Below are positions 45,011 to 56,600 of a stretch of DNA of 64,000 nucleotides, piece by piece. The DNA comes from Pseudoneurospora amorphoporcata. Taxonomy: Eukaryota; Ascomycota; Sordariomycetes; Sordariales; Sordariaceae. Where the stretch lies: the NCBI GenBank assembly GCA_033297205.1, contig MU859223.1:1-64000 (forward strand), written 5' to 3'. Each line of letters starts with the position of its first letter. Within the stretch, counting starts at the first letter, position 1. The position numbers and the translations under genes were made by a program. The notes under the pieces are model-generated. The model did no database searches. It was given only the letters and a program-made list of their open reading frames with translations, and had not been told where the DNA came from.

Positions 45011-46440
45011 TCGCCACGACAACGAGACGAAACGAAAAAGGTAATGAGTGAGTGCCAGTCAACGACTGAAAACGACTGAAGTAGACTGTGAGAGGCGATT
45101 CCCACGCTCACTCTGCAGAGACCAGAGGGACCGAGGTGAAGAGGAGAGAAACCAAGAGAAGAGTTCAACCGTGCCCGTGCAGTACAGACACGAAGCGAAG
45201 AGCAAGGCCGGGAGGTGGGAGGTGGGAGGTGCATCATGTATATGTATATATTCCGCTCGCTTTTCCTTCGTATCGGCCAAGTCAGGCTCGTTTTGGGGTC
45301 GGTCCGGGAATGAGGGGGAAACTATTCACATGGATCGGTCAATAACATAGGTAGTGTACATTGGTGGCATCAGAGACAGGAACCACATAATCTGGCAAGG
45401 AACGACAACCAGTTCCTGGAGGGCCAGATGTCATAAGGTGCCAATCATTTCTTGGTCCGGCCAATCAAGTTGGACGAGGTCGGCAATCGGATAGCATGTG
45501 CCTTGAACATGTTCTGCCCCTCCATTGACGAGGAACTCGAGAAGGTTGGTTGGATACCTAGTTAGTAATATCCACCATGTCTGAGAAGTGTAAATAACGT
45601 ACCTCAGGCATTGTCCCGTGGCCCCTCGCATCTGCCTTAACTAGGTAGGTACGACACTGTAGAAATGGCGGGCAGGTCTTGTGTCAATCCAAGCATGACG
45701 AAAGGTGTTGGAGAAAGATCTGCAAAGCTGGTTGCTGTGAGGGATGTGCATACACGGGAACTGACGGCGGTGCTTTTTGGCGGGGAAATGACATGAACCG
45801 GGTTGCTTTTACCGGAGTGCTGTGCACTTTGTCTGAAGCATTGTTTTTATGCCCTTCCGGTTGCTACTAAAGACAAGCTGAATGAACTCGGTCTCTGCTG
45901 CTTCAATTGGTTGATCTCTAAAGACCTTCCTTCCCGTTTGGTAGGAGATGGTCGGTATGGTATATAAGAGCGGTATTATAAAGGCGGTATATGCTTGAGA
46001 GACTATAAGTGAGACAAGGTCCCACAGAAACTGACTCCAACCTCACCATCATTATTTAATTAGGTAGGTACCGTTCGAGATATTGGAGAATGCAGCAGCA
46101 TAAACCGACCACGCTCAACCACAAACAACAACAACATATGAATTGAGGTGCCAATACCGGGTATAGAAAGCTACTCTACCCGATTCCGGTGTTTCGTCGT
46201 TCGTTTCCTCGAAAGAGTATTGTGACCCGTAGTCACGATGGAAAAAGGTCCGAGGGAGGGTTGTATCGATGCTCCAAAGGCACACCCGTCTAGAGTTCCA
46301 TCGCATAGGTACAACAACACAATACATACATACGAGATGCCGTGTATCGTTGCTTTGCTCTGCTCCAACGATACATAAGGTAGCAATCCAGCTGCCAGGG
46401 CCAAATAAATAATGCATTTCCTTCCTAAACCATCTACCTA

Positions 46441-46467
46441 CATACATACATACATGCATACATACAT
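46441..46467. repeat. CATA tetranucleotide microsatellite
   Basis: Tandem CATA/TACA units with one ATGC interruption in intergenic DNA. Confidence 0.85.
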
Positions 46468-47266
46468 AGCGTGCATAGAGGTAGGTAGACAGCTGGGTAG
46501 TTGGTTGGAGACTAGAATAGATAACTAGGTGCATGAGTGACCCAACGGTCGTGCATTTGTGATGTCTGGTAATTTGGAGGTGGTCATTCATTCGTCTGGC
46601 TTTGCATTGTTCTCAAGACAAGACTGACCCGGAACAGGGCCGAGTTTTGGTTGGGCCTGATTGATGGTACGGTACTATCGGTCAAGTCGGTGGGTAATGT
46701 AGTCTAGAAGGAGTGCCGGACTGGACCCGACGTGGGACCAAAGCTCCTGGTGTTCCGTGCACGGCTTTATTTTCATCTGTTGTTGTTGTTGTCTTTCTTG
46801 CCCACGCGCATGTTGTGTTGTGTTGTGTTAGGGCGAACATGTTCTTGTGGGCTTGTGGTCCAGGACCTCCGCTGCAGCGAGCCGCGCAAGGTACCGCACG
46901 TCCTTGTGAGGGGTAAGCTACCTTAGCTGTGGTGTTTTATGACAACTGCGAACCAGGACATGAGATGACATTGAACGGGGTCGGGTGCGGAGGGTGAGTG
47001 TTATTTTGTTGATCTGATGCCGATGCCGATGACAATGCTTCTGGTGTGAACGCTGAGTAAGTTTCACTATCGCTTGGTAGGTATCTACGCGCTACGCCGT
47101 CAGCACGACGAGTTAAGATATTTCCGTCCATCAGTCGTGTCGGTTCGTTGAACAAGATTCGGAGAGATCTTGTCGAATAAATCTCCCCGTGTATGTTTGG
47201 ACGGAGACACGCTCTTCCCTCAAGGAACCCAAAACGTATTCGGGAAGTTTAGTGTACCTCGTATCT

Positions 47267-48529
47267 TCAACCTCCTTGTCTTAGCTTCGCCAACGCAGCA
47301 GCAATCCCACCTCCGAGTTCCTCCTCTTGTTGTCTACGAGCAGCCGCGACGGCAGTAGTAGAGGTCGAACCCGAAGTAGCCATAACAGCCTCCATCTCAT
47401 CCAGCTCATCGTCTTCGTCTTCCGGCCCGTGTCCGGTATCGCCAGCCCTGTTCTGTGTTCCCGTCTCCCGCTGCCGTGACTGTGTCTGTGTCTGTGTCTG
47501 TGTCTGCGTCCGTGACTGTGTCCCGCTCTTCGTCCCCGAACCACTACTACCAACCACTCTCCCAACATCCACCGCCTCCTCCAACATCTTGTCGGTATTC
47601 TTCCCCTTTCTAGAGGTAGAGGTACCCTTTGCCTGCTTCCCAACCCTAAACGCCCCCTCCACCGCCCTCCTCCAATTCCTCACCTTCTTCTCCCCCCACC
47701 CCTGCACCTGCCCCAACCTCTCCTCCCCGTTCGTCGTTCCATCCGTCGCAACATTAATCGCCTCCCTCAAGCTCCCAAACGTGCTCACCAGCGCAATCGC
47801 ATCCGTCTTATTCACGCTCCTCGGCACCGTCACAAACTCCACCATCTGCTCCGCATACGTCCTCTTCTGCTGCCCCCTGATCGCGCTTGCGCTCGCATGT
47901 TCATAGCTCTTGTACAGCTCCAAATACCGCGCCGCCTCCTGCGCCGACCAGCACAGAATAACCGTCACGTTGTTCACCAAGCCGGTCTTGGAAAGTTCCC
48001 GAAGGGGTTCCTCGTGGTTGGGGATATCAACGAGTGTTAATAGCACCCGTAACAGATACCGGTTTTGGAGGGCCCGGATCCGCGTGTAGATGTACTCGGG
48101 ATGCAGGCGGTGGTATTTGAGACTAAGAAAAAGAGCGCACGTGGTGCTGCCCAGCACGTAGTCCGAGGGTATGTCGCTGTATTCCCAGGGCGTGGATTTT
48201 ATGGACGCGAGGACTGGGTTGCCTTTTTGGCGGGGGGAGACGAGGATCGAGGAGCCGACTGAGGAGCGGGAGCCACCACCACCTGGGACGGCGGCGCCTC
48301 CGGGCAAAGGTTGCGGGGTGGGTTGGACTATGCGTGGTCCTGTAGTAGAGGAGGACGAGTTGGACGGGGGAGGTTTGTCGAGACGTTGGGGAGTGGGTTG
48401 GACGACGCCGCGGCCTGGGGGGGGTGGTTGTGGTGCTGGTGGGCGTTGGGGTTGTTGGCGTGAGGCAGCTGCTGCTTCGGAGGCGGCGAGAGCTTGGAGA
48501 AGGTCGGCGTCGTCAAAGTCGTCGTCCAT
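47267..48529 (-). CDS. rad10: ERCC1/Rad10 nucleotide-excision-repair subunit
   Basis: Single exon, 420 aa. The first 100 residues are Pro/Gln/Ser-rich. The ERCC1 central domain begins at about 103 with NPVLASIKSTPWEY and goes on with DYVLGSTTCALFLSLKYHRLHPEYIYTRI and NYRVLLTLVDIPNHEEPLREL-like segments. A helix-hairpin-helix region follows (KTDAIALVSTFGSLREAINV.., VQGWGEKKVRNW, about 250-300). Family knowledge: ERCC1/Rad10 pairs with XPF/Rad1 to cut 5' of DNA lesions and in recombination. Neurospora calls its orthologue mus-44, as I recall. Unusually, about 120 low-complexity residues follow the HhH domain, including a cluster of seven TQ dipeptides (about 336-357), encoded in part by a GTGTCT-type repeat at 47484-47513. 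Confidence 0.93.
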   Translation of the reverse strand: MDDDFDDADLLQALAASEAAAASRQQPQRPPAPQPPPPGRGVVQPTPQRLDKPPPSNSSSSTTGPRIVQPTPQPLPGGAAVPGGGGSRSSVGSSILVSPRQKGNPVLASIKSTPWEYSDIPSDYVLGSTTCALFLSLKYHRLHPEYIYTRIRALQNRYLLRVLLTLVDIPNHEEPLRELSKTGLVNNVTVILCWSAQEAARYLELYKSYEHASASAIRGQQKRTYAEQMVEFVTVPRSVNKTDAIALVSTFGSLREAINVATDGTTNGEERLGQVQGWGEKKVRNWRRAVEGAFRVGKQAKGTSTSRKGKNTDKMLEEAVDVGRVVGSSGSGTKSGTQSRTQTQTQTQTQSRQRETGTQNRAGDTGHGPEDEDDELDEMEAVMATSGSTSTTAVAAARRQQEEELGGGIAAALAKLRQGG

Positions 48530-49294
48530 TATGTTTACTGGGGTACAGGCAATACGCGACGAGAGAATGGCGAATTCAATGATGATGAAATGGAGAAGAA
48601 TGCGCCAAGATCCGGGGAAGCCTAGAATTGAGATGCAGCGAGTGCGATGCGGAGACAGTATGTGATACAGTGTGGATGCTGTCTATATACAGTAAGTATG
48701 TTATCCAAGAGAGAATGACGTCAGTGAGACTGTTGATGAGGAATGTAAACAGTCCCTCCAATGTTTGCCATACGGGTGAAGAGACTGTGAAGACTAGACA
48801 ATTGAAATGCTGCACCAAATCCAAAAAGTTGAAGATTATCACAACCCAGAACGGAAGCCAAGTTGCAGGTCCGGTTACCATTGCCGTGATGGTGGAGAGG
48901 ATATAAGTCCCTGACGCTCTTTTCGCCATCGTGCCACGGTGGTGGATATCTCAAAAGGAGTGCAATGGTCGTAACTTCACCACGTGTAATATCTGAATGA
49001 AGACGAGATTAACGTACACTAAGAAGGAAGGTCAACCATCTATTATCCGGCTATCTAGAATTCCCCCCAAAAAAACAACCAAAGCAAATACCAGCTAACT
49101 CCACCAATGCATCCATCCCATGTATATCTTTCCAGGGTATAATGTTATCCAATCCCATATCCGTAAAGGTAACCTCCAAACAGACCACCTGGGCCTCCAA
49201 GATTGTCCATTCCAAGCCCAACCAACGCCATGCAAGATCGATCCCCTAAAACATAAAACCACCAGCCCCAACCTCCCGTCTCTCCATTTGCCAT
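48530..49294. other. Intergenic region, no gene seen
   Basis: About 765 bases, promoter side of the ERCC1 gene and downstream side of the next gene. No coding region supported. Confidence 0.55.
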
Positions 49295-50791
49295 TTACTC
49301 CGAGGCATACCCATCCTCGTAATCACTGTAGTTACTCCCATGATCCCTAACCTCAAAAGCCTCCTCGCTCAACTCATCATAAATCCTATACAACGCGCTC
49401 AACCACGTCTCCAACATGGCCTTGACCGCCTCCTTCTGCAGCCCATTCACTCCCTGATATTTACCCTCCTGCAACAACTCCTCCCTCAACTTCTCATACC
49501 CCTCGATCATAACCCACACCTGCAACGCCGACGTCTCGGTAGACATTTTCTCCTTCCCTTCTGTTGAATTCCTAGCCTGTCTATGTCTCAAACCAGGCAT
49601 CAAATGCGCTGACAAGTCCCTGGTTAACAAATCGAGGCAGATTTGTAGGGAGAGGTCTGTTTGGAGTATTGGTGCGGGAGTTGTAGGTGTCGGGAGGGCA
49701 AAGTCGGAGATTGAGGGTGCACGACATGGAGAGGGAGACGCAAAGTCGGGTTTGAAGTAAATGGTTTCAAAGTCGTCAAAGGATACTAGCGTTCCGTCGT
49801 CTGATCTCGATGAGGGTTGCGGTTGTACAAGCAGACTTTTGGGGCTTGTTGTTCTTGTTGTTGGTGGTGGTGGGCAGGCAAAGGAGGACAATCGAGGAGA
49901 GAGGTTGAGTGCTGATGGGGCGAGAGGGTGGTGCACGCCCGTATGGCTGTTGCGGTGGCTGTTTCCAGTGTGACTGTGACGACTGCTGCGAGTGTTGGTC
50001 CGGGAAATGGGCGGTTGGCTTTGAGCCCGTCGTGAGGATGAGCTAGTCTGTTGTCTCCTCAGCTGCTCCCGGGAACATGTCGGGTCTGAGCGGGCGTGGG
50101 AGAAGATGGAGGAGTTGCGAGACTCTACAAGGGCACGGTATTCTTGGGCGATTTGCGCGACGCTGGACCGCTTCTCGTCTGCTAGCGCGTTGCGTGGTCG
50201 GGGAATGTTTCCGCTTTCTAGTTGGCCGATGGAGAAGATGGGTGTCTTTGCGTGGCGTCTCGGTGAGCCTTGAGACAACACCGGGGACGAGGGATCACCG
50301 CTGCTCATGGATGCTCGACGGTCTGCATCGCTGATGGCAAGGTGGGAGAGCTCGGGAATGATGCGTGCGGGTGAATCTGGCTCGGGGATTTCTTCTTCTT
50401 GGGGCTGTGGCTGTCGAGGCCGAGGAGGTGATGGAGGAGGAGAGTGCCATAGGTATTCCGACCATTCCGGATCTCTGATTCCCGGTGTTACTGTCACGGG
50501 AGGCAGAAGCGGCGGTGTTGCTGTGATGGGACTGCTGATGTCGGCAGTGGTGATGCGGTGTTTTGAGGGCTTGTTGCTCTTGCTGTATGTGTCTGATACC
50601 ACCCTCCTCGGTTCGTCGCTGCGTTTTTGCTTGGAGGCGGATTTTTGAAGTTTCTTTTTTAGTTTCGGGACCTTGTTGGTGGTCATGAGGTGGAAGGCCT
50701 CTCTTGTTCGTTCCATTCCTGTCATTGTGTGAGTTGTGTGGACAGACAACTTCTGGGTCAACATGGGAAGAGATAACACTGCCGGGGTCAT
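49295..50791 (-). CDS. Hypothetical Ser/Pro-rich protein, up to 498 aa
   Basis: A single open frame. I do not recognise the family. The first 50 residues may be a leader; alternative starts exist at MTGMER and MTTNKVPKLKKK. A Lys-rich basic patch (KVPKLKKKLQKSASKQKR) is followed by a long disordered Ser/Pro/Arg-rich middle (about 60-360). The C-terminal 110 residues look folded and helical (LQTDLSLQICLDLLTRDLSAHLMPG, ALQVWVMIEGYEKLREELLQEG, AMLETWLSALYRIYDE) and end in an acidic tail. The conserved-looking C-terminus makes a real protein likely. No signal peptide or membrane segment is seen. The function is unknown. Confidence 0.72.
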   Translation of the reverse strand: MTPAVLSLPMLTQKLSVHTTHTMTGMERTREAFHLMTTNKVPKLKKKLQKSASKQKRSDEPRRVVSDTYSKSNKPSKHRITTADISSPITATPPLLPPVTVTPGIRDPEWSEYLWHSPPPSPPRPRQPQPQEEEIPEPDSPARIIPELSHLAISDADRRASMSSGDPSSPVLSQGSPRRHAKTPIFSIGQLESGNIPRPRNALADEKRSSVAQIAQEYRALVESRNSSIFSHARSDPTCSREQLRRQQTSSSSRRAQSQPPISRTNTRSSRHSHTGNSHRNSHTGVHHPLAPSALNLSPRLSSFACPPPPTTRTTSPKSLLVQPQPSSRSDDGTLVSFDDFETIYFKPDFASPSPCRAPSISDFALPTPTTPAPILQTDLSLQICLDLLTRDLSAHLMPGLRHRQARNSTEGKEKMSTETSALQVWVMIEGYEKLREELLQEGKYQGVNGLQKEAVKAMLETWLSALYRIYDELSEEAFEVRDHGSNYSDYEDGYASE

Positions 50792-52471
50792 TAAAAGGGC
50801 AGTTCAAATTCAATGTTCTTCAAACGTAGTGGGTAATATGACGTTGGAGTGTCCATCACTGAATGGTCGGTAGTGGATGGGGGGCAGCACCCATGACGAT
50901 TTCCCATCCAATGCCGAAACCGGATTTAGCTTCACTCACTTGTCCAGGGTGACCTGTCGGAATTGGCGAAAAAGACGCTGAACTGACGCATGTCTCTAGG
51001 CACATTGAATCATTCAACTTTTCCTGGCTTCCAGTAGAAAGTCTAGAACAAGGGAAAAGGTTCATGACCTCCACTCGCGTGTTATCCAAACTTTCCGACG
51101 CTTTCCAAAATCCGGTCCTTGCGGTAGTTGATCGAATTCCACAAAAGCGATAATCCCATGCAGGGAGCAGGGAGCCGTCATCGTAACGGTCATCTCGAAC
51201 CATGACACCGACGGCATGTTGACATTGCGATAAGAATATCCGATTTGCTCTGACCAGGTCCGGCATCATCTCAGCTGGATCAAGTGTCGCTGGTCATTGG
51301 AAGGGCATGAGAGCGGGTGTCTTTTGAGACAACATTGTCGTGTGACTGGAGCTGGTGATCATGGTCTCTTGGATTGGGACGGAGAAAGTCCGAATTGGAG
51401 GTTGCACGATTCAGCGAAAGACGTTTGGTGGAGTGGGTCAGCTGGTAATTGTTAGTGCACTTTGCTATGACAACCCTAACCCCAACCTACACTTTGTCGA
51501 TGGCAGTGAGGTCATGTTATTGCTATGGTTAGTGTAGCGGCGAACATGTTCAATAGCTCGACCTGGGCCTTGACTCGTGGTTCAGTGCTAATGGAAATCA
51601 TCGGAACACCCTCGAGTGTCTGACTCTCCGCTTTGACTTTCTCGTGTCATGACCCTGTTGAACGATCCGAACGTGTTCAGATAGTTGCCAGTTGCTTGGC
51701 ACCGTGCCTGAGAAGACTCTCCGGTTTCCACGTGTATTTTGTAAGTCCTGACTCGTTGGACTTACACGACTTATGTACTCGTATGACAATTGTCCCTCCC
51801 ACAGCACTCTGGGTTGAGTTAACCGCAGCCTTACTAAGGTAACCAAAGCTGGACTTCCCGGAAAAATACTATTTCGAACCCCAACGAAGCTTGTGATTTC
51901 TTCAAGTCCGGTGACTTTGCGAACCTTGATAGCTTTAGGATGAAAGGATGAAAGATGATAGGAACGGTTCAAATACCTATGACCCCCACTAGGAGAAGCT
52001 TGGTACAATTTATCCATCAATCAAAAGACTCGATTGCTGATGATGATCAGAGGGACAAGCTCCGTTAGCTCAATACCTTGATAATAACACAATGTCAAAG
52101 GGATGAGCAAGTTCTGCACTAACAGGACCTTTCAAGGCTATCCCCACCACACCCCTCACAAGCGTCCTCCTCTCCCCAGTTTTCCCCAGTTTACCCCGGG
52201 CAAGTCTCCAACGGCCAGGCTCAATATGACCGACGATGTGGTCGCTGGCAGCTTCTTGGTGCCTCGCAAAGGAATGAGCCGAGACCGAAGAAACTACTTC
52301 CCTTGCAAGGTTCGGATGATCATTGTTCAGTAGCGTAGACTGATATACAACTTGTTTCCCATTTCCTCATTGTCACTGTGAGCGAACCTAGCATACCTCT
52401 CTCTACCTACCACAGCCCAGGACACCACCAAGAAAAGACATCTCATACCAGCACCAACACAAACAGTCACA
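50792..52471. other. Intergenic region, no gene seen
   Basis: About 1.7 kb. It holds the promoter of the Ser/Pro-rich protein on the left and that of the L-galactonate dehydratase gene on the right. Short frames without domain-like composition. Confidence 0.55.
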
Positions 52472-53935
52472 ATGCCGGAACAACAACAAGAAATCACAAT
52501 AACGGGCTGGACAACCCGCGATGTCCGCTTCCCCACCTCTCTCGACAAGACGGGCTCCGACGCCATGAACGCCGCGGGCGATTACTCGGCCGCTTACTGC
52601 ATTCTCCAGACGGACGACAAGTATACTGGGCATGGCATGGTTCGTCTTTTTTTTTCTGTCCTTCATATCTTAGCTATCCCATTCCACACCCTTTCAATCC
52701 CACATCTCAACTAACAAAATCCCCTGCAAACAAACAAACAGACCTTCACCATAGGCCGCGGCAACGACATCGTCTGCGCCGCCATAAACCACGTCGCCGA
52801 CCGTATCCGTGGCCGGACCCTCTCCAGTCTCGTCGCCAACTGGGGCCTCACCTGGCGCCACCTAGTCAACGACTCGCAACTGCGGTGGATCGGCCCGGAA
52901 AAGGGCGTGATCCACTTGGCTTTGGGAGCCGTCGTCAACGCCATATGGGATTTATGGGCCAAGGTGCTCGAAAAACCCGTGTGGCGGATCGTCTCGGAGA
53001 TGTCGCCCGAGGAGTTTGTGCAATGTATCGATTTCCGGTACATCACCGATGCGATCACGCCCCATGAAGCGGTGGACATGTTACGGGACCTGGAACCGAC
53101 AAAAGGGGAGAGAGTGAGGGAGGCAGAACACAACAAGGCGGTGCCGGCGTATACCACTAGTGCGGGGTGGTTGGGCTACGGAGAGGATAAGATGCGGTCT
53201 CTATTAAAGGAGACGATGGAGAAGGGGTACCGGTATTTCAAGCTCAAGGTTGGAGGATCCGTGGAGGAAGATAAGAGAAGGCTGGGAATTGCCAGGGAGG
53301 TGATTGGTTACGATAAGGGAAACGTCCTGATGGTGGACGCCAACCAGGTGTGGTCCGTTCCCGAGGCGATCGAGTACATGAAGGAGCTGAAGGAGTTCAA
53401 GCCGTGGTTCATCGAGGAACCGACCAGCCCGGACGATATCCTCGGCCACAAGGCGATCCGGGAGGCCTTGAAGGAGTATGGGATTGGTGTGGCTACCGGC
53501 GAGATGTGCCAGAACAGGGTGGTGTTCAAGCAGCTGTTGATGAGCGGGGCGATTGATGTTTGCCAGATCGATGCGTGTCGCATGGGAGGGGTTAATGAGG
53601 TGTTGGCCGTGTTGCTGATTGCGAAAAAGTATGGGGTGCCGATTGTGCCGCATTCGGGAGGCGTGGGACTACCCGAGTATACCCAGCATCTGAGCACGAT
53701 CGATTATGTGGTGGTTAGTGGCAAGAAGAGCGTGTTGGAGTATGTGGATCATCTTCATGAGCATTTCCTGTATCCGTCGGTCATCAAGGATGGGTATTAT
53801 CAGACTCCTACCGAGCCGGGGTATTCTGTCGAGATGAAGGCCGAGAGCATGGATCGGTTTGAGTATCCCGGTGGTGAGAAGAGCTGGTGGAGGACGGAGG
53901 AGGCCAAGCCCATTCTTGAGGGACCCAAGTTTTAG
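52472..53935 (+). CDS. lgd1: L-galactonate dehydratase (enolase superfamily)
   Basis: Two exons close in frame: 52472-52639 and 52742-53935 (453 aa), with an intron at 52640-52741 (donor GTTCGT, acceptor AACAG). The sequence closely follows the known fungal LGD1 enzyme from its start (ITGWTTRDVRFPTSLDKTGSDAMNAAGDYS) onwards. Active-site features of the mandelate-racemase group are visible: KLKVGG (general-base lysine), metal ligands in VDANQVW, FIEEPTSPDD and GEMCQNR, and the PHSGGVG histidine. Family knowledge: it converts L-galactonate to 2-keto-3-deoxy-L-galactonate, the second step of fungal D-galacturonate (pectin) catabolism. It ends 57 bases from the convergent deaminase gene. The donor is a weak match to consensus, but the reading frame and homology support it. 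Confidence 0.95.
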
Positions 53936-53992
53936 ACAAGAGAGAAGCGATAGCCTTGAATTTATGCCTTGACAATCATCTTTTGGTCTTGT

Positions 53993-54502
53993 TCACTCCT
54001 TGACATGCCCAGCAGTAGCAACCTCCAAAATCTCCTTCTCCATCCCCTCAACATGCACCACCTCAATGCCCGCGTCCTTCAATGATGTCCTTCCCGTGTT
54101 CTCCTGAACAAACTTCTCAGGCTCCAAGATGCCAACAAAGACCGTCTTGATGCACCCAGCCAGCCTAAGCACTCTCTCCACACACGGCAAGTTCCCGCTC
54201 AAACGCTTGGAGCACGGCTCAACGGTGGTGTAAAGAGCCAGGTCTTTCGGCAGGACCTCAGTCAGCTTCTCCTCGGCGACACCATGCTGTTGGGCCAGCT
54301 TCATGAAACAGCATTGCTCGGCATGAGTGTTGCCCTCCAGCTCCAAGGTGTAGCCGGTGGCCAGGATGGTGTTGGAGGGGACATGCACGACGACGGCTCC
54401 AACTCGGTAGTTGGTCGGCTTGGGTGGGGATTTTTGGGCTAGAGAGAGGGCCAGGCGCATGTAGGCCCTGTGGTCTCCTGGTTGTATGATTGAGGAAGTC
54501 AT
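53993..54502 (-). CDS. Cytidine/deoxycytidylate-deaminase-fold protein
   Basis: Single exon, 169 aa, starting at the ATG at 54502 (upstream codons in frame lack better context). The zinc-site motifs are clear: THAEQC (HAE, about 75-79) and PCSKRLSGNLPC (about 107-118), matching the CDA/dCMP/RibG deaminase fold. A helical start and a Lys/Pro segment NYRVGAVVV typical of RibD/RibG-like deaminases precede them. The substrate is not clear. A riboflavin-pathway pyrimidine deaminase (like the deaminase part of yeast Rib2) is one possibility. It is convergent with the L-galactonate dehydratase gene and divergent from the DnaJ gene across 299 bases. Confidence 0.85.
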   Translation of the reverse strand: MTSSIIQPGDHRAYMRLALSLAQKSPPKPTNYRVGAVVVHVPSNTILATGYTLELEGNTHAEQCCFMKLAQQHGVAEEKLTEVLPKDLALYTTVEPCSKRLSGNLPCVERVLRLAGCIKTVFVGILEPEKFVQENTGRTSLKDAGIEVVHVEGMEKEILEVATAGHVKE

Positions 54503-54801
54503 TTTGGGTCTTGTGTGGTGTTGGTGAGAGTGATGAGGGAAGGAGACATGACAGTTGACCAACCATCTCAGTGACCGTTGCCGGCCCGTTACTTCTACGG
54601 CAGCTGTCAGCCTGTCAGTTCTATCCCGCCCGCGGACCCCTGTCACCCGATAAGATAAGCCGCGTCGTCGCGTCTCCCCAGACCATCCATGGATTGTTTA
54701 AATCACCAACTAAACAACCCATCGCATCGCACATCACCAGAAATCACATATACGCGCGCATCCGTGGAACACTGTTCTGTTGAGGGACTGCCAAATCAAA
54801 A
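54503..54801. promoter_or_regulatory. Shared 299-base region between divergent deaminase and DnaJ genes
   Basis: The two start codons are 299 bases apart and face away from each other. No other gene lies between them, so both promoters must be in this stretch. No specific element is identified. Confidence 0.5.
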
Positions 54802-55945
54802 ATGCCACGCCCTAGCAAAAAAGCCGCGAAACCGCCTTCCGAGCCCGACTCTGGCTCCCAAGATGACCACCACGACGACGACGACGACGTCCAAGAGCCC
54901 CCCACCATCGACCCTTACGAGGTCCTTGGTCTCGAGCGCGATGCGACAGCCGATCAGATCAAGACTGCGTATCGGAAGGCTGCGTTGAGGAATCATCCTG
55001 GTGAGATAGATATCCCCTCCATATCCTGCTGTTCCCGATTTCCAACTTCTGTTCCCTCACCTCTTGTCCTTTCTCTCTTGTCCATATTCCGGTTGTTGGC
55101 ATTTTCACCTTCGCCCCGACTAACGTTATTCATGAATGTATCCAGACAAGGTAGCACCCCAACACAAAGAAACAGCCACAAGCAAATTCCAAGCCATCGC
55201 CGTAGCCTACGCCATCCTCTCCTCCCCCCACCGGCGCCAACTCTACGACACAACCGGCTCCACCTCCGAGCCCCTTTCCCAAGATCATGACGACGGCTTC
55301 AACTGGGCCGAATACTACGCCACCTGTTTCGCCGACTCCATCTCCCCCGAAACCATCGCCGCTTTCGCACAAACCTACAAATCCTCCGACGAAGAACGTG
55401 CCGACGTTCTAGCCGCTTACACCGATTTCGAAGGCGACATGGACGGGGTATACGAGAGCGTCATGTTGAGTGACGTCCTGGAAGACGACGAGAGGTTCCG
55501 GGGTTGGATAGACGAGGCTATTGAACGGGGCGAGGTGGAGGCTTATGATGCGTACAAGAAGGAGACGAAGAAGAGGAGGACTGCCCGCGTGAAAGCTGCG
55601 AGGGGGGAGGCCAAAGAAGCAGAGGAACTTGCCAAGGAGCTTGGAGTGCACGACAAGCTTAAGGGCAAGAACGGAGGAAAAGGAGGCATGAAAGGAAAGA
55701 AAGATGACGGCGGCGGCGAAAATGCACTGGCTGCGTTGATCTTGGCCAGACAGCAGAGTAGGGGGGATATGTTTGATAGATTGGCGGAGAAGTATGGGGC
55801 GAAGCCAAAGGGGAAGGGAGGCAAGAAGAGAAAGGCTGAGGAGGAGCCACCGGAGATTGACGAGGAGGAGTTTCAGAGGATACAAGCTGGGTTGGGCAAG
55901 GGTGGAAGCAGTGGAGCGAAAAAAGGGAAGAAGAGGAAGGCGTAA
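54802..55945 (+). CDS. DnaJ-domain protein, DNAJC9-like
   Basis: Two exons close in frame: 54802-55000 and 55146-55945 (332 aa), with an intron at 55001-55145 (donor GTGAGA, acceptor TCCAG). The J domain (about 38-105) starts DPYEVLGLERDATADQIKTAYRK and contains HPD, which is split by the intron (HP from exon 1, D completed across the junction). The region after it, acidic then basic with KKRK and a Lys-rich C-terminus, matches DNAJC9-type nuclear J proteins. Family knowledge: DNAJC9 binds histones H3-H4 and recruits Hsp70. Confidence 0.9.
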
Positions 55946-56600
55946 GCAAGTGTTCGCTTGCTTGCTCGAGTCTGATTCAAGATGGATGCAATGGGTCAAA
56001 AGGGGTGTGGAGTTATGGTTCTTTTTCAGTGGTTTTCTTATGCTGTCTTGTACGGTACATGTATGGTGTTCTGGTTGGTTTGTGGTTATGGATGTTTCAA
56101 AGGATACCAAATCAAGTGTGTGGGAAATTTCGACCATTTTCAGTCAACCTTAGGTAGCAAGCCAGTGACAATCAGTCACTCACTCACAAAGGAGACAGCA
56201 CACAGCAGGTGGCGTTGATAATAAGTGCCAGTTGAGTTGCTCATGTTCACTTCACGGGTTAGACTAGACTAGCATTGTCGAGATTCGTTAGTTACCTATG
56301 TAATTAGTCCACTTTCTCATCCTCCATGCCCACAAAACTTCGTTGCCGAACTGGACAACTATGGATGCCCGAATGTACAACTCAACACTGGCTAGTTAGT
56401 TTCTGTTAGGTAGTAGTAGTTTGGTTCTTCACCCACAAGCTGAATCTGAATCTGAACCGGGGCAGTTTTCGTTTCGTTGGAGCTCTATCTAGGTCATCGA
56501 TTGGCATTTTAACAGCAGAACTCGTTGTGTCCTCGGATGGAAGTCAACTTTATTCCCTTGACACCGACTACCTCTACCTACCTACCTACCTTACCCTCAC
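55946..56600. other. Intergenic region, no gene seen
   Basis: About 655 bases between the convergent DnaJ gene and membrane-protein gene. No coding region supported; it should hold both 3' UTRs. Confidence 0.55.

Larger units (their letters stand above)
44931..47266. other. Intergenic region between GH47 and ERCC1 genes
   Basis: About 2.3 kb with no supportable gene. The left end is the GH47 promoter; on the minus strand a TATAAA lies at 45005-45010, about 75 bases before the start codon. A CATA/TACA repeat is at 46441-46467. The right end is downstream of the ERCC1 gene. Confidence 0.55.

Noticed and set aside
54503..54646. 48-residue extension of the deaminase
   Set aside because: Composition is unlike the family and the ATG at 54502 starts the conserved part.
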